From: Butyricicoccus sp.
Lineage (GTDB): Bacteria > Bacillota > Clostridia > Oscillospirales > Butyricicoccaceae
DNA length: 64,000 nt
Assembly: GCA_017886875.1 (NCBI GenBank)
Contig: JAGHIZ010000111.1
Coordinates: forward strand, 1 to 64,000
Direction: 5' to 3'
The position numbers were made by a program, and so were the translations under genes. The notes under the pieces are model-generated. The model saw nothing but the letters and a program-made list of their open reading frames with translations, ran no database searches and was not told the DNA's origin. Of the stretch, positions 25,770-35,849 are shown one piece after another (positions within the stretch are counted from its first letter, which is position 1; every line of letters starts with the position of its first letter).

Positions 25770-26789
25770 ATGATTATTGTAATGAAAAATGGCACAACAG
25801 AAGAACATATTACAGAGCTATCACATTGGCTTAGTGAGCGTTTTAATGTACAAGTAAATCCTATTTATGGTACAGGTACAACTGTTCTTGCACTTGTAGG
25901 CGATACTGGTGCTGTAGATAAAGATGCTCTGCTTTTAGATAAATATGTAGAACGTATAACAAAGGTTCAAGAACCTTTTAAGCTTGCAAACCGTAAAATG
26001 CACCCTCAAGATACCATTGTTAAAATCGCTGATGGTGTTGAAGTCGGTGGAAAAAAGATTGTTGTTATGGCAGGCCCTTGTTCTGTTGAAAGCAGAGAAC
26101 AAATTATTGATGTTGCTAAAAATGTTAAAAAGAATGGTGCTACTGTACTGCGTGGCGGTGCATGGAAACCTCGTTCTTCCCCATACTCTTTCCAAGGCTT
26201 AAAGGCTGAAGGTCTGGATTTATTACATGAGGCACATAAGGAAACAGGTTTACCAGTTGTAACTGAAATTACTAACCCTGCACATATTGAACTTTTCATG
26301 GAAAAATGTGATTGTTTCCAAGTTGGTGCAAGAAATATGCAAAACTTTGAGCTTTTAAAGGAGCTTGGTCAAACTGATAAGCCTGTACTTTTAAAGCGTG
26401 GTTTTGCAAACACCATTGAAGAATTTTTGATGTCTGCTGAATATTTAATGGCAGGCGGAAATAAAAATGTTATTCTTTGTGAACGTGGTATTCGCACTTA
26501 TGAAACCTATACAAGAAATACACTTGATATTTCTGCTGTACCAGTGTTAAAACGTATGAGCCATTTACCAGTAGTAGTTGACCCAAGTCATGCTGGCGGT
26601 ATTTACTGGATGGTAGAACCTCTTGCTCGTGCAGCTGTTGCGGCTGGTGCTGATGGTCTGATGATTGAAGTTCATAATGACCCAGCTCATGCACTTTCTG
26701 ACGGTGCTCAATCACTAACATATGAATCTTTTGAGGAAACTATGAATTCACTTCGTGGCATTGCAGCAGCTATGGGACGTGAAATTTAA
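25770..26789 (+). CDS. aroF: 3-deoxy-7-phosphoheptulonate synthase, AroF family
   Basis: This 339-aa type I-beta DAHP synthase carries out the first step of the shikimate pathway. An N-terminal ferredoxin-like regulatory domain (about 1-70) precedes the barrel. Motifs include MAGPCSVES, LRGGAWKPRSSPYSFQG, the metal-binding CERGIRTYE and DPSHAGG. AAAAGGAG precedes the ATG. It is the first gene after the T-box. Confidence 0.95.
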   Translation: MIIVMKNGTTEEHITELSHWLSERFNVQVNPIYGTGTTVLALVGDTGAVDKDALLLDKYVERITKVQEPFKLANRKMHPQDTIVKIADGVEVGGKKIVVMAGPCSVESREQIIDVAKNVKKNGATVLRGGAWKPRSSPYSFQGLKAEGLDLLHEAHKETGLPVVTEITNPAHIELFMEKCDCFQVGARNMQNFELLKELGQTDKPVLLKRGFANTIEEFLMSAEYLMAGGNKNVILCERGIRTYETYTRNTLDISAVPVLKRMSHLPVVVDPSHAGGIYWMVEPLARAAVAAGADGLMIEVHNDPAHALSDGAQSLTYESFEETMNSLRGIAAAMGREI

Positions 26790-26800
26790 GAGGATTTAAA

Positions 26801-27844
26801 ATGAAAAAGTTAACTCTTTCAGGTTCAAATGGCATATCTGAAATTCTAATTGATGAAAAAATCATAAATAATGTTGCTAACATGTGCCTTGATGTGTTCT
26901 CCTCTAGCAGAGTGCATATTGTAACAGATACAAATGTTGCACCATTATATTTGGAAAATATAGAAAAGCAATTTTCTATTCCAGTAACACACAGTATACT
27001 TCCTGCTGGTGAGGAATATAAAAGGCTTGAAACAATAAACACAATATACACAGATTTGATAAATGCAGATATTACACGAAAAGATTTAATTATTGCCTTG
27101 GGCGGTGGTGTAATTGGAGATATGACAGGTTTTGCAGCTGCTACTTTTTTAAGAGGTGTATCACTTTGTCAAATACCTACTACATTACTTGCACAGGTTG
27201 ACTCATCTGTTGGCGGTAAAACTGCGGTTGATATGCCGCAAGGTAAAAATCTAGTTGGTGCATTTTATCAGCCAAGACTTGTACTTATTGACCCTTATGT
27301 TTTAAAATCTTTACCAGAGGATATCTTTATAGATGGTATGGCTGAAGTTGTAAAATATGGCTGTATACAAAATGCAGATATTCTTGATATGGTAAGCAAG
27401 CCAGATTATAAAAACAATATATCTGATATTATTTATGAGTGTGTAAAGATAAAACGTGATGTTGTTGAAGTTGATGAGCATGACACAGGACTTCGTATGA
27501 TTTTAAATTTTGGTCATACTATTGGTCATGCAATAGAAAAACTAGGTGATTATACTAAATTTAGTCATGGTCATGCAGTTTCAATGGGCATGGTAGCGGC
27601 TATGAGATTATCAGATGTTATTGGAAATGATAATAGCCTAACATCATATTTATCTGGTATACTAGATAATATAGGTCTGCCTACTTCCCTACCATATGAA
27701 AAGGAAGATATATTTAATGCTTTGCTTTCTGATAAAAAGAAAATGGGCGATACAATGAATTTTATCTTAGTACGCACTATGGGAAAAGCAGAGATTGAAA
27801 AGATAGAAATTGACAGACTACATAAATTAATTAGGGCAATGTAA
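26801..27844 (+). CDS. aroB: 3-dehydroquinate synthase
   Basis: This 347-aa NAD- and metal-dependent cyclase has the signature ALGGGVIGDMTGFAAATFLRG in two halves, the TTLLAQVDSSVGGKTAVD block, and metal ligands in GMAEVVKYG, NFGHTIGHAIE and GHAVSMGM. It follows aroF by 11 bp. Confidence 0.95.
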   Translation: MKKLTLSGSNGISEILIDEKIINNVANMCLDVFSSSRVHIVTDTNVAPLYLENIEKQFSIPVTHSILPAGEEYKRLETINTIYTDLINADITRKDLIIALGGGVIGDMTGFAAATFLRGVSLCQIPTTLLAQVDSSVGGKTAVDMPQGKNLVGAFYQPRLVLIDPYVLKSLPEDIFIDGMAEVVKYGCIQNADILDMVSKPDYKNNISDIIYECVKIKRDVVEVDEHDTGLRMILNFGHTIGHAIEKLGDYTKFSHGHAVSMGMVAAMRLSDVIGNDNSLTSYLSGILDNIGLPTSLPYEKEDIFNALLSDKKKMGDTMNFILVRTMGKAEIEKIEIDRLHKLIRAM

Positions 27845-27866
27845 ATTATTAAGGAGGCAACCTGCC

Positions 27867-28970
27867 ATGGGTTCTGTATGGGGAAATACAATTAAAGTTT
27901 CCATATTTGGAGAATCTCACGGAGGCGGCATTGGTGTGGTGCTCGATGGTTTTCCATCGGGCATTGCTTTTGATGAAGCATTCGTGTTAAGTGAAATGGA
28001 GCGACGTGCTCCTGGTAGAAATAAACAATCTACAGCCAGAAAAGAAAAAGATGCACCTAAAATTCTTTCAGGTATATATCAAGGCTATACAACAGGCACA
28101 CCTATTTGTGCAATGATAGAAAATACTGACACCCGCTCAGGTGATTACAAAGATTTTTCTACACAGCCACGTCCTGCACATGCAGATTATACAGGTTTAG
28201 TGCGTTATGGTGGATATAATGACCCAAGAGGTGGTGGACATTTTTCAGGTAGACTTACAGCACCTTTGGTTTTTGCAGGTGCAATGTGTAAGCTATTTTT
28301 AAAAAGCAAAGGTATAACTGTTGGTGCACATATTCAGTCTATTGCACAAATTCAGGATACGCCATTTGATGATGTGGAAGTTACAGCTGAGAAGCTTGAG
28401 AAAATAAGATTACAGGAATATCCTGTTATTAATCCACTTGCTGAAAAAGCTATGTTATCTGCTATTGAAGATGCAAGACTTGACCAAGATTCAGTGGGTG
28501 GAGTTATTGAATGTGCTGCTGTGGGTGTTCCAGCTGGCTTAGGTAGTCCTATGTTTGATACTATTGAAAGTAAACTTTCTTCTATACTGTTTGCTGTACC
28601 CGCTGTAAAGGGCGTTGAATTTGGTGTCGGATTTGGATTTGCTGATTTTAGAGGTTCTCATGCAAATGATGCTTTTATGCTATCTGATGATGAAAAGGTA
28701 ATAACTGAAACCAATAATAATGGTGGTGTATTAGGTGGTATTACAAGCGGTATGCCTATTGTATTCCGTACAGTTATTAAACCTACACCATCTATATCTA
28801 AAAAACAACGTACACTTAACTTATCAACTGGTGAAGTTGAAGATTTAGTTATAAAAGGCAGACATGACCCTTGTATTGTAACTCGTGCAGCACCAGTTAT
28901 AGAAGCAGCGGCGGCTATTGCTCTTGCAGATATTTATTTGGAGGGTTATGGTTATGCGAATGCTGAATGA
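27867..28970 (+). CDS. aroC: chorismate synthase
   Basis: This 367-aa FMN-dependent lyase forms chorismate. Motifs are GESHGGGIGVVLDGFP, RRAPGRNKQSTARKE, RYGGYNDPRGGGHFSGRLTAP (read as two blocks), and KPTPSISK near the C-terminus. GGAGG precedes the ATG. Its last 17 bases overlap pheA. Confidence 0.96.
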   Translation: MGSVWGNTIKVSIFGESHGGGIGVVLDGFPSGIAFDEAFVLSEMERRAPGRNKQSTARKEKDAPKILSGIYQGYTTGTPICAMIENTDTRSGDYKDFSTQPRPAHADYTGLVRYGGYNDPRGGGHFSGRLTAPLVFAGAMCKLFLKSKGITVGAHIQSIAQIQDTPFDDVEVTAEKLEKIRLQEYPVINPLAEKAMLSAIEDARLDQDSVGGVIECAAVGVPAGLGSPMFDTIESKLSSILFAVPAVKGVEFGVGFGFADFRGSHANDAFMLSDDEKVITETNNNGGVLGGITSGMPIVFRTVIKPTPSISKKQRTLNLSTGEVEDLVIKGRHDPCIVTRAAPVIEAAAAIALADIYLEGYGYANAE

Positions 28971-30108
28971 AATTCGAGAAGATATAAACAGAGTAGATAA
29001 TGAAATTAGAAAATTATTTGCTGAAAGAATGAAACTTGCTGAGCAAGTAGCCGAATATAAACTAGAAACAAATGATAAGGTCTTAAAACCAGACAGAGAA
29101 ACTGCACTTATTAAAATGATGAGTGATGATATGCCTGAAGATATAAAGCATGAATATATATCTATGCTTAAAACATCTATTAGGGTAAGCCGTATGCATC
29201 AGTATCAGTATATGTTAAAGCAAAATCCAGAAAAGCTAAAATATCATTATCTAGAGCCAAATAACAAACCTAAAACTGTTGTTTATCAAGGATTACCAGC
29301 CTCTTATCAATCTCAAGCTGCAAAGGCTATGTTTAAAGATGCTGAAGTTATTTTTCATGTAGAAACTTTTGAAGATGTATTCAAAGCTGTATCAGAAGAT
29401 AAAGCAGAAATTGGTGTAGTCCCTATTGAAAATTCATCTATTGGCACTATAAATGAAGTATGTGATTTACTTATGAAATATGATTTATATATTTCAAGGT
29501 CACATATAAATGACATTCGTCATTGCCTTGCAGGGTGTAATAGTGCTACAATAGATGATGTTAAGCAGGTTTACTCTATCACTCCTGCACTTGACCAGTG
29601 TAAAAACTATCTCAAGGAAAAAGGTTTTGAGCTATGCAAAACAACTAATACAGCAGTAGCCGCACAGCAAATACATGATTTTAATGATATTACAAAAGCG
29701 GCTGTATGCTCGGAAGATGCTGCGAGGCTTTATGGTCTTAAAGTACTAGCTGCATGTATAAATGATGATAAAACTAATCAGACACGTTTTGTCGCTATTA
29801 GTAAAAAGCTATCAGCAAGTGAAAATGACAATCGTGTGAGTATTGCATTTACTCTGCCACACGAACAAGGCACACTTGCAGCAGCTCTTTCAATGTTTTC
29901 TGATAGAAATATAAATCTTACAGAAATACATTCAAGACCACTTGCAGAAACCCCTTGGAATTATAGATTTTACGCTGATTTTGAAGGTAGCCTTGCCAAT
30001 GAAGATACAAGGTCACTCATTTATCAGCTTTCTGAAGAACTTTCATCATTTAGGCTTTTAGGCAGCTATCAAATAACACAAAATAATGAGGTTTACTATG
30101 AAAATTAA
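28954..30108 (+). CDS. pheA: bifunctional chorismate mutase / prephenate dehydratase (P-protein)
   Basis: This ~384-aa enzyme makes phenylpyruvate. An AroQ-type chorismate mutase domain (about 1-90, NEIREDINRVDNEIRKLF) is followed by prephenate dehydratase (about 108-285, VYQGLPASYQS and the TRF of TNQTRFVAIS) and an ACT domain (about 295-375, with HSRPLAETPWNY) for phenylalanine feedback. Of the in-frame ATGs at 28948, 28954 and 28960, the second has the best spacing to GGAGG. It overlaps aroC and aroA. Confidence 0.93.
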   Translation: MRMLNEIREDINRVDNEIRKLFAERMKLAEQVAEYKLETNDKVLKPDRETALIKMMSDDMPEDIKHEYISMLKTSIRVSRMHQYQYMLKQNPEKLKYHYLEPNNKPKTVVYQGLPASYQSQAAKAMFKDAEVIFHVETFEDVFKAVSEDKAEIGVVPIENSSIGTINEVCDLLMKYDLYISRSHINDIRHCLAGCNSATIDDVKQVYSITPALDQCKNYLKEKGFELCKTTNTAVAAQQIHDFNDITKAAVCSEDAARLYGLKVLAACINDDKTNQTRFVAISKKLSASENDNRVSIAFTLPHEQGTLAAALSMFSDRNINLTEIHSRPLAETPWNYRFYADFEGSLANEDTRSLIYQLSEELSSFRLLGSYQITQNNEVYYEN

Positions 30109-31378
30109 ACAGATAAACGGTTTAAAAGGAGTTATAACTGTACCAGGAGATAAATCTATTTCACATCGTGCGGTTATGCTTGGTGCACTTGCTAAAGGCA
30201 CCACACATATAACAGGTTTTTTAATGGGTGAAGATTGCCTTTCCACTATTGATTGTTTTCGTAAAATGGGCGTACAAGTAGATATAACAGACAAAGAAGT
30301 TATTGTACATGGTGTAGGTATGCATGGTTTAAAATGTCCTGATGAGCAACTTTATACAGGTAACTCTGGAACTACTACTCGCCTGCTTTGCGGTATTCTT
30401 GCGGGTCAGAATTTTGATGTAACTATGACAGGTGATGCATCTATTCAAAAAAGACCTATAAAAAGAGTTATAACTCCACTTAGCCAAATGGGTGCAAAAA
30501 TTGACGGTGTAGATGGAAATTATTGTCCACTTACTCTGCATGGTGCTAATAATAAGTTAACTGGTATTACATATGAATTACCTGTTGCATCTGCACAGAT
30601 TAAAAGTGCGGTTTTACTTGCAGGTTTGTATGCTGATGGTAAAACCACCGTTATTGAACCTGCATGTTCTCGTGACCATACAGAGCGTATGCTTAGAGCT
30701 TTGGGTGCTGATGTTAAAAGCGAAGGCAGAACTATTATTTTAACTCCACCAGAAGATTTAACTGCTAAAGATGTAGCTGTGCCAGCTGATATTTCATCTG
30801 CTGCATTTTTCCTTGTTGCAGGTGCTATTATTCCAAACTCTGAAATTACAATTAAAAATGTAGGAGTTAATCCAACTCGCACAGGTATTTTAGATGTGTT
30901 AAAAGCTATGGGTGCAGATATCACAGAGAGCAACTTTAGAGATGAAGTCGAACCAACTTGTGATTTAACTGTAAAATCATCAAAACTAAAAGGTACTGTT
31001 ATTGGTGGTGAAGTTATTCCACGCCTTATTGATGAATTGCCTGTTCTTGCAGTAGCTGCTGCATTTGCAGAAGGTCAAACTGTTATCAAAGATGCTCAAG
31101 AGTTAAAAGTAAAGGAATCTAACAGAATTGCGGCTATGGTTTGTGAACTTAGTAAAGCGGGTGCAGATGTTAAGGAAACTGATGATGGTATGATTATAAA
31201 TGGTGGCAACAAGTTAAGCGGTGCAAGTTTTGAAACATATAATGACCATAGAATTGCTATGAGCATGGCAGTTTGTGCATTAGGTTGTGAGGGTGAAAGC
31301 GAAATTTTAAATCCAGATGTAGTTGCTATCTCATACCCTGATTTCTTTGATACACTCAAAAAATTAGGAGGCGTATGA
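30098..31378 (+). CDS. aroA: 3-phosphoshikimate 1-carboxyvinyltransferase (EPSP synthase)
   Basis: This 426-aa enzyme has the PEP/shikimate-binding motifs VPGDKSISHRA (near 14-24), NSGTTTRLL, KRPIKRV, SAQIKSA and VKESNRIAAM, and the C-terminal NDHRIAMS. ATG 30098 with GAGG 7 nt upstream is preferred to the upstream in-frame ATG. It starts inside pheA and overlaps the next gene by four bases. Confidence 0.95.
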   Translation: MKIKQINGLKGVITVPGDKSISHRAVMLGALAKGTTHITGFLMGEDCLSTIDCFRKMGVQVDITDKEVIVHGVGMHGLKCPDEQLYTGNSGTTTRLLCGILAGQNFDVTMTGDASIQKRPIKRVITPLSQMGAKIDGVDGNYCPLTLHGANNKLTGITYELPVASAQIKSAVLLAGLYADGKTTVIEPACSRDHTERMLRALGADVKSEGRTIILTPPEDLTAKDVAVPADISSAAFFLVAGAIIPNSEITIKNVGVNPTRTGILDVLKAMGADITESNFRDEVEPTCDLTVKSSKLKGTVIGGEVIPRLIDELPVLAVAAAFAEGQTVIKDAQELKVKESNRIAAMVCELSKAGADVKETDDGMIINGGNKLSGASFETYNDHRIAMSMAVCALGCEGESEILNPDVVAISYPDFFDTLKKLGGV

Positions 31379-32763
31379 TGGTTTTAACACTTGAGGATTT
31401 TAAAAAGTTTAAGCCTGTTCGTCCAACATATGCACTTTTTGGTTGGCCATTAGGTCATACAATGAGCCCAGAACTACATGTTCAGCTTTTTAATGCTGCA
31501 AATATGGAAGCTGATTATTTAGCTATAGCTGTAAAACCAGAAGAACTTGAAACAGCAATGACTCTTGCAAAAGAAAAACTGCAAGGTATAAATTTAACAA
31601 TACCACATAAAAAAGCTGTTATAGATTTACTTGATGCAATAGACCCAAGTGCTATGGATTTACATTCTGTAAACACTGTGCAGTTTAAAAATGGTGAAGC
31701 AATAGGTTATAATACTGATATCTTTGGTTTTGCATCAACACTTGAAAAAGATGGTATAGTGCTTAAAAATAAAAAGGCTTTAGTTATAGGCTATGGCGGT
31801 GCATCTACTGTTATGGCGTATCACTGTGCAAAGTCAAAAGCTAATTTATATATAACTGGTAGGTCGCTTGATAAAGCATATAAGCTAAAAAACGAGCTTA
31901 AAGCATCTATACCAAGTGCTAAAATAACTGTATGTACAAGAAAGCAAATACCAAAAGATGTTGAAATAGTTATAAATGGTACTCCCCTTGGAATGTATCC
32001 AAAAGAGGAGAAAAAACCTCTTTATTTTCTGCCAAGAAAAACAAAATATGTATTTGATGCTATATATAACCCTCCAAAAACATCTACAATGAAATTAGCA
32101 AAACGTGATATTAAGACTAGAAATGGTATATATATGTTAGTTATGCAAGCAGCAGCAGCACAAACCATATGGAATAATACACAGTTTGAGTGGAGTGTTT
32201 TTGATAGCATAGCTAGAAGGGTTTTAGCTCAAATGGCAGCTAAACGTTTAAGAGAAAAATATAATAAAAATAATCTTGTGCTTTGTGGATTTATGGGCAG
32301 TGGTAAAACAACTGTAGGTAAAAAACTTGCTAAATTTATGGGATTAAAGCATATAGATGCAGATATATACCTTGAAGAAAAAGAGCAAAGAACAATATCT
32401 GATATATTTAAACAAGATGGTGAAAAAGTATTTCGTGAGCTTGAAACAAAATACTTAAAAGAGATTTGTAAGATAGATGGTGCAGTAATTTCTCTTGGTG
32501 GAGGTGCGGTACTTAAACCTGAAAATGTTAAAATTATTAAGCAAACAGGATTTTTAATACACCTAGACACACCATTTTACAGAATTGTTAAAAACTTAGA
32601 AAGTTCATCAAATCGCCCGCTTCTTGATAAACGTGCAGACCGTATGACAGAAATGCGAAAGCTCTATAATGCAAGAAAGCATATATATCATCATGTATCA
32701 GATAGGTCGGTTAGAAGCCCAAGACTTAGTGAACTTGTAGAAGATTTACTACAAAGCATTTAA
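31375..32763 (+). CDS. aroEK: bifunctional shikimate dehydrogenase / shikimate kinase
   Basis: This 462-aa fusion does two steps. Residues 1-285 are AroE (FGWPLGHTMSPELH, NLTIPHKK with catalytic K79, D115 in GYNTDIFGF, VIGYGGAS for NADP). Residues 298-462 are AroK (P-loop GFMGSGKT at 305-312, DADIYLEE, FRELETKYL, ISLGGGAVL, NRPLL). Order in the pathway is kept within one chain. GGAGG precedes tandem ATGs. The combination with aroFBCA and pheA covers DAHP to prephenate except 3-dehydroquinase. Confidence 0.94.
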   Translation: MMVLTLEDFKKFKPVRPTYALFGWPLGHTMSPELHVQLFNAANMEADYLAIAVKPEELETAMTLAKEKLQGINLTIPHKKAVIDLLDAIDPSAMDLHSVNTVQFKNGEAIGYNTDIFGFASTLEKDGIVLKNKKALVIGYGGASTVMAYHCAKSKANLYITGRSLDKAYKLKNELKASIPSAKITVCTRKQIPKDVEIVINGTPLGMYPKEEKKPLYFLPRKTKYVFDAIYNPPKTSTMKLAKRDIKTRNGIYMLVMQAAAAQTIWNNTQFEWSVFDSIARRVLAQMAAKRLREKYNKNNLVLCGFMGSGKTTVGKKLAKFMGLKHIDADIYLEEKEQRTISDIFKQDGEKVFRELETKYLKEICKIDGAVISLGGGAVLKPENVKIIKQTGFLIHLDTPFYRIVKNLESSSNRPLLDKRADRMTEMRKLYNARKHIYHHVSDRSVRSPRLSELVEDLLQSI

Positions 32764-32776
32764 AGAAAGGATTATT

Positions 32777-35716
32777 ATGAATTTTTCAAAACTAAAACAA
32801 GTTGTAGGTTCTGTCTTAGCATGTACAATATTATTTAGTCAAAGTGCTTTTGCACTTGTTAGCTGGACAGAATATTCATATCCAATTGGTGTTGGTACTA
32901 CATATACAAGACAAGAAGGTAATAACGAAAGTGGAGTTCAAAAAGCTTCTATTATCACATATACACCTAATTCATCTGTAATGCCAATAGGTGTTAAATC
33001 GGGTGATGAGTTTTATGGAAATAGAAAATCTATTTCACAGATATCTTCATCACTTGAAGCTCAAGGATTAGATGTAATAGGCGGAATAAATGCAGATTTT
33101 TTCTCATTTTCTGATGGAGTTCCTACTGGTCTTTTTGTAGATAATGGCAGACTTATAGCTGCTACTGATTGGGAATCTGCAATAGGTTTTATGTCTGATG
33201 GCTCAGCTATAATAGGTGACCCAATAAGCAGTATTGTTGTGTCTGGTGCAAGTGGTAATATAATGGTTTTTGATTATAACAAAACCAGAACAACAAGAGG
33301 TTTATATTTATTAGATAAATATTACTCAGATGAAACACATTTTGGTTCAGCGGGACAAAGTATCATTATGGAGTACGATGACCCATCAACACTTAAAATA
33401 GGTCAGCCTATAACTTTAACAGTAGTTGATAAAGTTTCTGGCAATTACTCCTTCCCTATTGCTGATAATCAAATGATTTTAACAAGGCGTGATGATTGTG
33501 AAGCAATGCCTTGGATTGATTATCAAATCGGCGAAAGAATAACAATATCATTTAATACAAATGACTCCAGATGGACTGATGTTGTCTATGCGGTTGGTGG
33601 TAAAGAACTAATTACAGATGGCGTTGTAACTACATCTGGAATTGACTCTGGTTCATCTCTTGCTGCAAGGTCTGCGGCAGGTATTAAAGCAGATGGAACA
33701 GTTGTACTTTATGAAGTAGATGGTGCTCAGTCAGGATACAGCAAAGGTTTAACTGCAAAACAGCTTGTATCTGAACTGCAACAATTAGGCTGTGTTTCAG
33801 CAGTATGTCTTGATGGTGGCGGTTCATCAGCAATGACAGTTAAAAAACCAATTAATGATAAATCTACAACCGTTACAAGTCCATCTGATGGCAGTGAACG
33901 AAAATGTTCAACATATATATTTCTTATAAATAATGCTGTATCTGATGGAATACCTAAAAATATACACTTAGAGCCTGAAAGCCACTATATGCTTTTAGGT
34001 GGTAGAATGCCATTTACTACAACAGTATTAGATAGTGCATTTAAAAAGACAGTGACTGATGAGCAGATAACATATGAAACAAGTGCAGGCTGGGTAGATA
34101 ATGGAATATATCATGCACCTTCAGAGGCTGGTACAGTTACTATCACAGCTTCTACTCCAAGTGGAGCAACAGGCAGCATGCAAATATATGTAACTGATGA
34201 ACCAACTGCAATGGGACTTTTATTTAATGGCAGTGCAGTTTCATCTGTATCAACACAAGTCGGAGTTCCTATACAAATAGATGCCATAACATATAGAAAT
34301 GGTGTTCAAGTACACACTTCAAATGACCAAGTAGTGTGGAGTGTAAGTAATGATTTGGGAACAATATCAAATGGTTTATTTACACCTACTCGTGCAGGAA
34401 CAGGCACAATAAATGCTTGGTGTTGTGGATTTTCAAAGAATATTTCTGTATCAGTTGGTATGGGTGAAGCTCAAAAGCTACAAGTTATAGCTGATTTTGA
34501 AAATGAAGTTCAACCTTTTACATCACAAGCTAATTTAAGTGTTACAACTGATAATGTATTTAGAGGTTATAATGCTTTAGAGATAAATGGTATAGATGCA
34601 AATTTGAGCTTAACACCTGTGACAATAAATGGTGAAAAAGTATTAACTCTTTGGGCTAAGAGTTCAAATGGTCAAGGTGATATACAAGCTGTATTTACAG
34701 ATGCAATGGGTTCAGAAATCATAACTCCATTTGATAAAAGTATAAGCAGTTCTTATACTCAATTTAAGCTAGATATACCATCAAATGCTGTAGCATTAAC
34801 AGGATTTAGGCTTTCTAATAATTCGCAAAATGTATATATCGACCATATTCTTATAAGTGAAATGGTTGTTAACAATACAGATGCACCTAGTATTTCAGTA
34901 ACTAATAGTAATTTAAATATTTCGGCAGGTCAATCTGCATCTGTAACAGCACAGATAACACAAAATGGAGCTTCTTCCCCTGTTCGTAGTGAAAACATAA
35001 AAGTTTATTTAGATGGTATTTTAATAAATTCATCATATAGTTCTAGTACACTACAGATAACAACAGATGCATTATCTGCGGGAACACATGTTATTATAAT
35101 TGAAGTGTCAGATGATGCTGGTAACTTATCACGAAAAGTTTTAACAGTGAACGCTGGCACACGCACAGATAATAATTTTACAGATATCTCAAAATCATGG
35201 GCTGCAGGATATATAAATTTACTTTCTGATAGAGGTATTATGAATGGTTCTCAAGCGGCTGATGGAACATGGCAATTTAAACCTAATAATAATCTAACTC
35301 GTGCGGAATTTGCAGTTTTAATGTCTAATGTACTTGATTTAGATATATCATCAACAAATCTTCCATTTGATGACGCTGAAAAAATACCATCATGGGCAAA
35401 AGGTGCAGTAAGTGCTGTATATAATGCAGGTATTATGTCGGGTAAAGCTGGTTCTGGCGAAAAGATATATTTTAATCCAAATGCATATATTACTCGTGTA
35501 GAGGTTATGGCAGTTATTGCTCGCTCATTACCTCAAGGTTATGTCGCTGGAAATCTATCATTTAAAGATGCCGCTGATATACCATCATGGGCAAAAGATG
35601 AAGTTAGTTGTGTTGTATCTGCTGAAATAATCAGTGGTAATTCTGATGGTTTATTAAAACCTAATGCAAATATAACAAGAGCTGAAATATCTTCTGTTAT
35701 TTGTAAATTTAAATAA
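32777..35716 (+). CDS. SLH-domain phosphodiester glycosidase-family surface protein
   Basis: This 979-aa exported protein has a signal peptide (about 1-27, cut after SAFA), then an NAGPA/DUF2233 phosphodiester glycosidase-like domain (about 85-390; GGINADFFSFSDG, CLDGGGSSAMTV). Bacterial Ig-like segments (about 400-560), a beta-sandwich possibly binding carbohydrate (about 570-710), another Ig-like region, and three SLH repeats (about 805-979) follow. SLH repeats attach to secondary cell-wall polymer. It starts 13 bp after aroEK with its own ribosome-binding site and no terminator between, so it can be co-transcribed with the aromatic operon. Its substrate is unknown. Confidence 0.88.
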   Translation: MNFSKLKQVVGSVLACTILFSQSAFALVSWTEYSYPIGVGTTYTRQEGNNESGVQKASIITYTPNSSVMPIGVKSGDEFYGNRKSISQISSSLEAQGLDVIGGINADFFSFSDGVPTGLFVDNGRLIAATDWESAIGFMSDGSAIIGDPISSIVVSGASGNIMVFDYNKTRTTRGLYLLDKYYSDETHFGSAGQSIIMEYDDPSTLKIGQPITLTVVDKVSGNYSFPIADNQMILTRRDDCEAMPWIDYQIGERITISFNTNDSRWTDVVYAVGGKELITDGVVTTSGIDSGSSLAARSAAGIKADGTVVLYEVDGAQSGYSKGLTAKQLVSELQQLGCVSAVCLDGGGSSAMTVKKPINDKSTTVTSPSDGSERKCSTYIFLINNAVSDGIPKNIHLEPESHYMLLGGRMPFTTTVLDSAFKKTVTDEQITYETSAGWVDNGIYHAPSEAGTVTITASTPSGATGSMQIYVTDEPTAMGLLFNGSAVSSVSTQVGVPIQIDAITYRNGVQVHTSNDQVVWSVSNDLGTISNGLFTPTRAGTGTINAWCCGFSKNISVSVGMGEAQKLQVIADFENEVQPFTSQANLSVTTDNVFRGYNALEINGIDANLSLTPVTINGEKVLTLWAKSSNGQGDIQAVFTDAMGSEIITPFDKSISSSYTQFKLDIPSNAVALTGFRLSNNSQNVYIDHILISEMVVNNTDAPSISVTNSNLNISAGQSASVTAQITQNGASSPVRSENIKVYLDGILINSSYSSSTLQITTDALSAGTHVIIIEVSDDAGNLSRKVLTVNAGTRTDNNFTDISKSWAAGYINLLSDRGIMNGSQAADGTWQFKPNNNLTRAEFAVLMSNVLDLDISSTNLPFDDAEKIPSWAKGAVSAVYNAGIMSGKAGSGEKIYFNPNAYITRVEVMAVIARSLPQGYVAGNLSFKDAADIPSWAKDEVSCVVSAEIISGNSDGLLKPNANITRAEISSVICKFK

Positions 35717-35731
35717 AAAAATTTTTACATT

Positions 35732-35771
35732 AAAACACTCCTCTTTTACGGTAAAAGCAGGAGTGTTTTTT
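35732..35771 (+). terminator. terminator after the SLH glycosidase gene
   Basis: AACACTCCT pairs with AGGAGTGTT, with an inner CTTTTAC/GTAAAAG stem, then T6. Confidence 0.9.
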
Positions 35772-35849
35772 ATAAATATTGACTTTTAAAACAAAAATAT
35801 GTTATTCTTTCTACATAAATATTTGATTTTCAGAATGGAGTAATGTGAT

